Source of the DNA: F23-B02 sp963590435 | GTDB lineage: Bacteria > Bacillota > Clostridia > Oscillospirales > Oscillospiraceae | Direction of reading: 5' to 3' | NCBI GenBank assembly: GCA_963590435.1 | Contig: CAVAPG010000072.1 | Location: 1-8,081 of the forward strand | DNA: 8,081 nucleotides | Shown here: positions 1 through 6,009 of the stretch, piece after piece | How the letters are laid out: each line of letters opens with the position of its first letter | Numbering within the stretch: the first letter of the stretch is position 1 | Position numbers and translations under genes: made by a program | The notes under the pieces: model-generated | The model's database searches: none | What the model saw: only the letters and a program-made list of their open reading frames with translations | Told to the model about the DNA's origin: nothing

Positions 1-269
1 TTCTTGAGAATATTCGCCTATCCGGAGAATCCTCATGGCTTTATCTGCAAAATGTAACACCTAACGGAGAAAGCCGGCATCAGGACATGGCATTTACTCT
101 TGCCCTGTGCCGCCGACTTTTGCACGGAAAAGGTGCGGTTCGCATTCACGGGGGAGGCTTTGCCGGAACCGTGCTTGCGTTTGTGCCGAATGAAGAATAT
201 GAAGGCTTTAACAACGGTGTTGAAACCGTGCTCGGCTCAGGCTGCTGTCATAGGCTGGAGATTGTGTGA
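1..269 (+). CDS. galK: Galactokinase, C-terminal part (5' end outside the window)
   Basis: Galactokinase phosphorylates galactose to galactose-1-phosphate with ATP in the cytoplasmic Leloir pathway. Only about the last 88 residues are present; the first whole codon is at base 3 and the frame stays open to the left edge. The fragment carries the C-terminal GHMP-kinase motif of galactokinases, HGGGFAGTVLAFVP, preceded by a stretch like the family's 'SSWLYLQN...RHQDMAFTLALCRRLL' and followed by GSGCCHRLEIV, matching the usual 'G.G.CH.L.I' ending. It stops with TGA at 267-269 at the normal family end, so the 3' end looks intact. It runs toward the regulator gene on the opposite strand. The symbol rests on the C-terminal motif alone; another GHMP sugar kinase is possible but less likely. 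Confidence 0.85.
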   Translation, partial: LENIRLSGESSWLYLQNVTPNGESRHQDMAFTLALCRRLLHGKGAVRIHGGGFAGTVLAFVPNEEYEGFNNGVETVLGSGCCHRLEIV

Positions 270-394
270 TTATATCATCGTCGACTTCTCAGGTGAGGAT
301 GTCAGGCTGTATTCCGAGATTGAAAGCCAGATATGTTTCCTCGCTTCAACGGAAGCGTGAGATACAAACTTTTCGCACTTAAATAATATATAAT

Positions 395-423
395 GCGCCC
401 GACTTTCGCGTTAAGCCGGGCGC
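395..423. terminator. Bidirectional hairpin between galK and the regulator gene
   Basis: The arms 395-403 (GCGCCCGAC) and 415-423 (GCCGGGCGC) pair over nine positions with one A-C mismatch, around an 11-base loop. The plus side is followed by CTCTTTAT and the minus side by an AT-rich stretch, so neither has a clean T-run. The position between two convergent stop codons (269 and 454) supports a shared terminator. The rest of 270-453 shows no convincing gene. A smaller perfect hairpin (342-347 with 352-357) lies just upstream without a T-tract. Confidence 0.6.
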
Positions 424-453
424 CTCTTTATATTGCAAAGCAAGTAAACAGCA

Positions 454-2046
454 TCATTTTTCTTCAGGCGTTGTTCTTTCAAATACATCAAGGGAAATTC
501 GCTTTTCCTGATAGTTTTCTCTGTACCTAATAAGCATACAGGAAAAAATCAGAGAATGCCGCAGATATGGGTCGTCCATAGATTGCCCCAATATTTCCTC
601 AATTTTGTTAATCTTATATATAACGGTATTTCGATGCATAAACATCTTTTCGGCTGTTTTTGAAATGCTGCAGCGATTCATTAAGTAGTTAAAAAGCACA
701 TCTCTCAGATCCGATTGATTTGTGCGGTCATACCTCGTTATGGCAAGTACACCCGGATTGCAGAGATAAATAATATCTTCCGTTCCAAGCTCCTCCTGAA
801 GATATCTTGCGCAAACGTCTATGATATAGTATTGGCTGAAACGTTCAAAGTAAAACCATCTGCCGTTCAACTGGTACCGGACTCTGAGCGTAACATCAAA
901 TACTGCTTTACACTGCAAATACATGGTGCGCAGAGTCTTTGTCGTTTTTGACGGATTTCCTATAATTGCATAAGCCTTATAATTTTCCAGGAATGAATTC
1001 AACTCATCATTATCAATATTCATCGGGCATGTGCTGTAGTTACTCGAAATGAGAACATATAATTCATCATTAAGTATTGCAACATTACTCTTTTGGAATA
1101 CTTGAGCCGCTCTTTCTGCAATCTTTTCTAATTTTGAAGAAAATTCTGTGCTTGGCCGTATAATAATACCCCTCATATATTTTTTAGGGATAATCGGCAG
1201 GCGCTGGAGCTGTATCTGCAGCTCATCTAAGTTTGCAGGAGGTTTTTGGGGAAGCAGAAGCTTTTCTGCCAAAGTTTGAAACGAAAGTCGTTTCTTGTCA
1301 AATGCACCGCCCTTAGCAAGATTATGTGCAAGCGTGGCCGCAGTTTGAAGCGTAATCTGTCGAAGTATCTCTGTTTCTTCATTAGAAGCCGCAAGCAAAT
1401 ACCCATGAATTCTGCTGTTTTCGCCGACAATCGCCGCGCATAGATTTAATTTATTTTCAAGGCCGATGCATGCACAGCCGTTGCAGTTGTCCAGTTCTCC
1501 GAATATCGGCAGAATCTTTTGTTCAATTGAACTGTTATTATAGTCGATAATTCCCTGCAGCAAAGCTATGTGCTCTGTACGGGAAGAGCTTGCGATAATT
1601 TGATGATTGCTGCTCAAGAAGAAATTAGACGACTCGGCAAGATTTGATGCGTTATATAATATGGTAAATGCATTGTCGGCATTCACGTCCTTATCGAGCT
1701 TTCTTTGTCTGCACCTGTAGATTTCAATTGTTCGGCAAAGCTTATTATGCAGCTGCACATAACTCAAATCCGTGGTGCAGACATTTGCACCGGTATTTTC
1801 ACATAGGGAATCAATATCCGGAAGATCTCCTGCCACGAACAAGATCAAGTTCTTTACATCCCTTGTTCCAGAAAGGACTTCATTAGCAGTATCTGCATCC
1901 GCGATATATATACAATCGTTATCAATTTCCGTTTCCTCTGATGTCATAAGAAGAACACTTAATGTCCGAAAAAGCCTGTCATTGCGGAAATTAGTGCGTA
2001 TTATATGGTTTTCCAGCGATACCAACAACATATTGACCGATATCAT
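454..2046 (-). CDS. PucR/CdaR-type transcriptional regulator
   Basis: This 530-residue protein is probably a cytoplasmic, ligand-responsive regulator of the divergent glycyl radical enzyme gene. The clearest part is the C-terminal PucR-type helix-turn-helix at about residues 446-508, with the diagnostic pattern ISKTAEKMFMHRNTVIYKI followed by a long recognition/packing segment. Residues about 290-420 resemble the GGDEF-like domain that usually precedes this HTH in the CdaR/PucR families, without a cyclase signature. Residues about 20-115 look like a PucR-type N-terminal ligand domain. Residues about 125-245 look GAF-like, and contain a cysteine cluster C188-x2-C191-x-C193-x9-C203. Start: ATG at 2046 has AAGGGG (2055-2060) eight bases upstream. 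PucR relatives control purine, sugar-acid and amino-acid catabolism genes, commonly from an adjacent divergent position as here. The ligand cannot be read from the sequence. Confidence 0.85.
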   Translation of the reverse strand: MISVNMLLVSLENHIIRTNFRNDRLFRTLSVLLMTSEETEIDNDCIYIADADTANEVLSGTRDVKNLILFVAGDLPDIDSLCENTGANVCTTDLSYVQLHNKLCRTIEIYRCRQRKLDKDVNADNAFTILYNASNLAESSNFFLSSNHQIIASSSRTEHIALLQGIIDYNNSSIEQKILPIFGELDNCNGCACIGLENKLNLCAAIVGENSRIHGYLLAASNEETEILRQITLQTAATLAHNLAKGGAFDKKRLSFQTLAEKLLLPQKPPANLDELQIQLQRLPIIPKKYMRGIIIRPSTEFSSKLEKIAERAAQVFQKSNVAILNDELYVLISSNYSTCPMNIDNDELNSFLENYKAYAIIGNPSKTTKTLRTMYLQCKAVFDVTLRVRYQLNGRWFYFERFSQYYIIDVCARYLQEELGTEDIIYLCNPGVLAITRYDRTNQSDLRDVLFNYLMNRCSISKTAEKMFMHRNTVIYKINKIEEILGQSMDDPYLRHSLIFSCMLIRYRENYQEKRISLDVFERTTPEEK

Positions 2047-2086
2047 TACTCAGTCCCCTTATCATTTGTGCATTTTCACACAGTGT

Positions 2087-2105
2087 TATGTACAAAGTAT
2101 ACATA
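2087..2105. promoter_or_regulatory. Inverted repeat in the divergent intergenic region, candidate operator
   Basis: TATGTA (2087-2092) and TACATA (2100-2105) are perfect 6-bp arms separated by 7 bases. The dyad lies between the regulator start (2046) and the extended -10 of the glycyl radical enzyme (2122-2130). On the minus strand it also covers a TATACT hexamer (2096-2101) that could be the regulator's -10. A protein bound here could therefore affect both divergent genes. The region is AT-rich, so a chance dyad cannot be excluded. Confidence 0.35.
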
Positions 2106-2121
2106 GTATATTTTTCGTGTA

Positions 2122-2130
2122 TGATATAAT
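2122..2130 (+). promoter_or_regulatory. Extended -10 promoter for the glycyl radical enzyme gene
   Basis: TGATATAAT is a perfect sigma-A extended -10 element (TG-N-TATAAT). No good -35 hexamer lies 16-18 bases upstream, which fits an extended -10 or activator-dependent promoter. Transcription would start near 2137 and give a leader of about 94 bases before the ATG at 2231. Confidence 0.55.
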
Positions 2131-2148
2131 CTTAACACATCAGATGAT

Positions 2149-2206
2149 AGATTACAACCGTATTCGTATATACGATATTCAATGCGGCTGTAACGATCTA
2201 ATTTTT
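2149..2206 (+). promoter_or_regulatory. Terminator-like structured leader of the glycyl radical enzyme gene
   Basis: In the predicted leader, AGAT (2149-2152) pairs with ATCT (2196-2199), TACA (2153-2156) with TGTA (2189-2192), and CCG (2158-2160) with CGG (2185-2187). A 3-base bulge and one A-C mismatch separate these helices. Inside sits a second hairpin around the 12-bp perfect palindrome TCGTATATACGA (2164-2175). The outer stem is followed at once by AATTTTTG, a T-tract (2202-2206) ahead of the Shine-Dalgarno. This looks like an attenuator, but the stem is bulged and AT-rich. The inner palindrome could instead be an operator. Confidence 0.35.
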
Positions 2207-2216
2207 GTTTATTCAG

Positions 2217-2223
2217 AAGGGAG
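2217..2223 (+). promoter_or_regulatory. Ribosome binding site that fixes the GRE start
   Basis: AAGGGAG lies seven bases before ATG 2231. The frame is open for 459 bases further upstream on paper, but that extension overlaps the promoter and the regulator gene in antisense, and family similarity begins at 2231. Confidence 0.75.
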
Positions 2224-2230
2224 TTTCCAA

Positions 2231-4586
2231 ATGTACGAAAGAGTTGCCAAAATCAAAAAGCGCGTAGTTGTTGATTCCTACCCAATAGGAATTGAAAAGC
2301 TGCGCATTGCGCTTGATGTTCGTGAGAAGAACAAGAATGACCCTATCATCATTCTCCGCGCCAAGACTCTGCAGGCGTATGTTGAGAGAATGCCTATTGC
2401 CATTGCCGATGACGAATTGCTCGTAGGTATAGGCGCATCAAAGCCGATGGGTCTGGAGATAGACCCCGACTACGGTATTTGGCCGCAGGATGAAATCGAC
2501 TCCTTGAAAGAAGACGGGTATATTATTGATCCTCAGGATGAGATTGATCTTCAGGAGCTGAATCAGCGCCAGAAGCCCAATACTCTTATTGGTCAGATGG
2601 GCGAGATAATTTATGAGAATCCGAGACTTATCAACCTGCTCAAGGCCGGCGTAATTCTTCCGCCTTGGAAAGACAAATCAGCCGGTAAAGGTGTCGGCGG
2701 CGGATATGCTCAGTCCGGTCTCGGCCTCGGACCGTCACTGTACCTGCTCGGCGTTGACTATCGCAAGATTATCCATCAGGGCACTGATGCACTTGTGGCT
2801 GAGTGTGAGAAGTACCGTGATCAGCTCAATTTCTGCGACAAAGATGCAGTTGACAAGTTCCGTTATTATCAGGCTGCAATTATGTGCCTGAACGCAGTAA
2901 AGAAGCTCGGTCTCCGTTATTCGGAGCTTGCTGCCAAGATGGCCGCTGAAGAAAAGGATCCTGTCCGCAAGGCTGAGCTTGAGCAGATTTCCGAAATTTG
3001 TGCTCAGGTTCCCGGCAAGCCTGCCAGAAACTTCCGTGAAGCAATGCAGGCATTCTGGTTTGAATTTCTTATGCTCTCCCCGAGCACCACTCTGCCCGGC
3101 GATCGCTTCGACCAGATCATGTACCCCTACTACAAGGCCGACCTTGACGCCGGCCGCATCACCCCCGAGGAAGCAACCGAGCTGCTCTGTCTGCTTCGTT
3201 TGAAGGACATGGAGCTCAACCGTACTTCCGGAAAGAACAACCGCAAAAAGAATGCCGGTATGGCAAAGTGGCATAACTTTATCATTGGCGGCCAGACTCC
3301 CGACGGGAAAGATGCCACCAACGACATTTCCTACATGATTCTCGATGCCGCACTTATCACCATGGTTCCGCAGCACACGATCACCGTCCGCGTTTGGGAA
3401 GGCACTCCCGACAAGCTCATGAAGAAGGCTCTTGAGGTTGTACGTGCCGGTTTGGGCATGCCCGCATTTATCGGTGACAAGTCCTACATTGCAACCTTCA
3501 CCACCCGCGGTGTTCCTATTGAAGAAGCACGCGACTATATGCTCTGCGGCTGCCTTGACGGCAACCTTGCCAACGGCAAATCCCGCGTCGGCCCGGTACC
3601 TATGGTCACTATTCCTCTTCTCTTTGATATATTCCGTCATCACGGTATCGATCTTGCCACCAATGGTCAGTGCACACCTGATCCGGGCAATTTTGAGGAT
3701 TACAAGACCTACGATGAGCTTTGGAATGCATGGCTTAAGCATCTGAAGTATTGTGTCAACATAGTCGGCGAGAAGAACAACATCGAGCTGAAGGTCACTC
3801 AGGAAATACTGGTCGATCCTCTGCGCTCCGTCCTTATGTGGAAGGGCATTGAATCCGGTACGGATACATTCCGCCGTCAGATGCTCTTTGAAAACGGTGC
3901 TGTGTTCAATCCTATCGGCATGGTCAATATGGGTGACTCCTTTGCCGCTATAAAGAAGCTTGTATTCGATGAAAAGAAGTACACTCTTGCACAGCTTCAG
4001 GAAGCTCTTGACGCAAACTGGGAAGGCTATGAAGCTATGCAGAAAGACNNNNNNNNNNGTTGCAGAGTGCTACCGCACACTTTATGAAATGATTGAGGAA
4101 GTCCCCACCATTCTCGGCGGCAAGACCATCCCCACCGGTATATCCATCACTTCTCACCAGCCTGGCGGTGCTCTGACAGGCGCTACTCCCGATGGCCGCA
4201 AGGCAGGCGAGATTCTTGCCGACGGCACCGTATCCCCGATGCACGGCATGGATACCAACGGGCCGACTTCAATCATGAAGAGCGCATTAAAGATTAACCA
4301 GGATCCCGCAATGGCAACTCTTATGAACATGAAGTTCCCGCCCAGCGTTCTGAAGACCGACGAGGATATAATGAAGCTTGCGGCCCTCATTCGTGCATAT
4401 CTAAACAATGGCGGAAAGCACGTTCAGTTTAACGTTGTTGACAAGGAAAAGCTGCTTGCCGCACAGGCAAATCCGAAAGAATACCGCGACCTCGTTGTCC
4501 GCATAGCCGGTTACAGCTGCTACTTTGTACAGCTCAACAAGGCAATGCAGGATGAGGTAATTGCGAGAAACGAGTTAACTCTCTGA
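2231..4586 (+). CDS. Glycyl radical enzyme (PFL-like), substrate unknown, interrupted by an assembly gap
   Basis: An oxygen-sensitive cytoplasmic enzyme of the pyruvate formate-lyase superfamily. Visible are 606 residues before the N gap and 175 after it. The gap probably hides about 18-21 residues, so the true protein is near 800, a normal size. The N-terminal PFL domain has the family pattern 'RAKTLQAYVERMPIAIADDELLVG' (about 43-66), the 'DRFDQIMYPYYKADLDAGRITPEEATELL' block (about 291-319) and 'IIGGQTPDGKDATN' (351-364). The Cys loop is LCGCLDGN with C441 as the likely thiyl residue, C439 two positions before it, and D443 where CutC, glycerol dehydratase and hydroxyproline dehydratase have Glu (GCVE). 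The C-terminal radical motif is RIAGYSCYFV, with the radical Gly codon at 4509-4511, 24 residues from the end. The two sides of the gap are in different frames because N10 is not the true gap length. No activase is adjacent. Codons are richer in C/G at third positions than in the neighbours, which suggests high expression. An eliminase, decarboxylase or C-C bond-forming role are all open. Confidence 0.92.
4049..4058. other. Assembly gap (10 N) inside the glycyl radical enzyme gene
   Basis: Ten N separate YEAMQKD from VAECYRTLYEMIEE. Both flanks end on complete codons of the respective correct frames, so the real missing length must be a multiple of three. Related enzymes carry a conserved segment of the type 'NAPKYGND-DYVD' here, suggesting roughly 54-63 missing bases. 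The frame change is an artefact of scaffolding, not a frameshift mutation. Confidence 0.9.
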
Positions 4587-4604
4587 TTCCTTTTATTGAT
4601 ACAT

Positions 4605-4635
4605 GGGGCTGTATTTTGCTACAGCCCCTATTTTT
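4605..4635 (+). terminator. Intrinsic terminator after the glycyl radical enzyme gene
   Basis: GGGGCTGTA (4605-4613) pairs perfectly over 9 bp with TACAGCCCC (4620-4628) around a TTTTGC loop, followed by TATTTTT (4629-4635). It lies 18 bases after the stop codon. It should largely separate transcription of the enzyme gene from the CapA-like gene downstream. Confidence 0.92.
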
Positions 4636-4675
4636 GAACATGTTTTGATATGAATTAACCTTATAATAATTATTC

Positions 4676-4682
4676 AGGAGGT
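4676..4682 (+). promoter_or_regulatory. Strong ribosome binding site of the CapA-like gene
   Basis: AGGAGGT sits six bases upstream of ATG 4689, an almost ideal Shine-Dalgarno. It suggests efficient translation despite the terminator just upstream. Confidence 0.85.
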
Positions 4683-4688
4683 TTAACC

Positions 4689-5807
4689 ATGAGCCAAAAA
4701 GTATTTATCGCCACAGGTGATGTCGGACCTAACCGGCCGAATCCGGATGAAATTTTTGACGGCGTTCGTGAATCTCTTGCTAAAGCCGATTTAATATTCG
4801 GACAGCTTGAACCATGCATTGCCCACACCGGCACGCCGGCGGCGCAGTGCCGCCTTCCGATGCGGTGTCGTCCCGAAAGTGCCGATGCTATCCGCCGTGC
4901 AGGATACGACGTTATATCTTTCGCCACAAACCACTGCATGGATTGGGGACGCCCTGCTTTTTTTGAAACTTTAGATAACCTTCACATGCAGGGAATTGAA
5001 ACCATCGGTGCAGGTGCAGACATTTTTGAAGCACGTAAGCCTGTAATTGTTGATTTAGACGGAACCAAAATCGGATTTTTGGGTTACAACAGTATTCTTC
5101 CACAGGACTATTGGGCTAATGAGGAGCGCCCCGGTTGTGCACCTCTTCGTGGGATTACCGCAGCAGTACCGAATGAGCACGACCAACCCGAGACTCCGGT
5201 AAGACTATTCTCATGGCCGCATCCCGATGACCTTGATGCTATGCTCGATGATATTGCAAAGCTGCGTCCGCAAGTAGACATTCTTATGGTTTCATTTCAT
5301 TGGGGAATTCACTTTGTACCAAAGGTACTTGCTCAATATCAGAAGTATGCCGCTCATTTTGCAATTGATGCCGGTGCAGATATCATTCTCGGGCATCATA
5401 CTCATATTCTCAAGCCTATAGAGGTATATAAGGGGAAAGTCATTGTTTACAGTATGGGTAATTTTGCGCTTGAGGAGCCTGGACGCTTTTTTGAGGGCAA
5501 GGGTGATCTAACCGAATCTAAATCTCACCAGGATATAGCAGCACTGAACCCGGATATGAAGAAAAGCAAACGTCAGATGCCGGTTGACTCGTATAAATCG
5601 CTCTTCATTAAGTGCATTATCGACAACAAAGAAATCCAGAAAGTTTCATTTGTTCCCGTGCAGCTTGATGAAAAAGCAGTCCCCCACACCTTAACCGCTG
5701 ACGATCCACGATTCCACGATATTGTAAATTACATGCGTGAGATAACTGAAGATCAAAGAATAAAAGCGAATTTCACCATAGAAGGTGATGAAGTTCGCAT
5801 AGTCTGA
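4689..5807 (+). CDS. CapA/PGA_cap-family metallophosphoesterase-like protein, soluble
   Basis: This 372-residue protein belongs to the CapA family, whose fold is that of calcineurin-like metallophosphoesterases and whose name comes from poly-gamma-glutamate capsule proteins. Motifs in order: GD at residues 10-11, QLEP at 39-42 (usually NLE), NHCMDWG at 81-87, FHWG at 203-206, GHHTHILKPIE at 235-245 and YSMGNF at 254-259. These provide the expected Asp, Glu, Asn and His metal ligands. The position after HWG where many CapA proteins have Glu is His208 here. There is no signal peptide or membrane anchor, unlike the surface CapA of capsule operons, and no capB/capC genes are near. A cytoplasmic hydrolase acting on a metabolite is therefore more likely than capsule synthesis. 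It follows the glycyl radical enzyme in the same direction by 102 bases, but across a strong terminator. A TATAAT at 4662-4667 without a -35 is the only promoter hint. Confidence 0.85.
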   Translation: MSQKVFIATGDVGPNRPNPDEIFDGVRESLAKADLIFGQLEPCIAHTGTPAAQCRLPMRCRPESADAIRRAGYDVISFATNHCMDWGRPAFFETLDNLHMQGIETIGAGADIFEARKPVIVDLDGTKIGFLGYNSILPQDYWANEERPGCAPLRGITAAVPNEHDQPETPVRLFSWPHPDDLDAMLDDIAKLRPQVDILMVSFHWGIHFVPKVLAQYQKYAAHFAIDAGADIILGHHTHILKPIEVYKGKVIVYSMGNFALEEPGRFFEGKGDLTESKSHQDIAALNPDMKKSKRQMPVDSYKSLFIKCIIDNKEIQKVSFVPVQLDEKAVPHTLTADDPRFHDIVNYMREITEDQRIKANFTIEGDEVRIV

Positions 5808-5863
5808 TTTTTCGTGTCAAGAAAGGTCGTAGGATTTTACAATCTTTTTTTCATATTACAATC

Positions 5864-5914
5864 AAAAGCCTTGGCGACTGCAGGGATTTTTCTGCTACAG
5901 CGTCAAGGCTTTTT
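5864..5914. terminator. Intrinsic terminator between the CapA-like gene and the lipoprotein gene
   Basis: AAAAGCCTTGGCG (5864-5876) pairs with CGTCAAGGCTTTT (5901-5913) over 13 bp with one G-T wobble. The 24-base apical part can pair further (GCAG 5880-5883 with CTGC 5892-5895). A T-run (5910-5914) follows on the plus strand and the arm's own A-run gives a U-run on the minus strand, so it can end both convergent genes. The rest of 5808-6009 shows no gene. Confidence 0.9.
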
Positions 5915-6009
5915 GTTGCAATGATATATTTGGTTAAATTATTGTAGTACTACTTTCTTTCTGATGAATAGCAGGAATATGTAATATTAATCTGCAGCCT
6001 CTGTTGCTG

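Noticed and set aside
342..357. Small hairpin CGCTTC/GAAGCG after galK as a terminator
   Set aside because: Only 6 bp with no T-run after it; the stronger hairpin at 395-423 is a better terminator candidate.
100..360. 86-codon frame overlapping the galactokinase end
   Set aside because: The overlapping frame has clear galactokinase motifs; the alternative frame has no recognisable motif and no ribosome binding site.
1772..2230. 459-base upstream extension of the glycyl radical enzyme frame
   Set aside because: It overlaps the regulator gene in antisense and the promoter region, lacks family similarity, and the good ribosome binding site is just before ATG 2231.
2735..3742. Long 335-codon minus-strand open frame inside the enzyme gene
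   Set aside because: It is the antisense shadow of a strongly conserved coding sequence with GC-rich codons; no ribosome binding site or recognisable domain is seen.
4662..4667. TATAAT as a promoter for the CapA-like gene
   Set aside because: No acceptable -35 at 16-18 bases and no extended -10; the start would fall at the ribosome binding site. Kept only as a hint.
5944..5953. 10-bp palindrome GTAGTACTAC between the terminator and the lipoprotein stop
   Set aside because: Short, downstream of both convergent genes and without a T-tract; likely chance.
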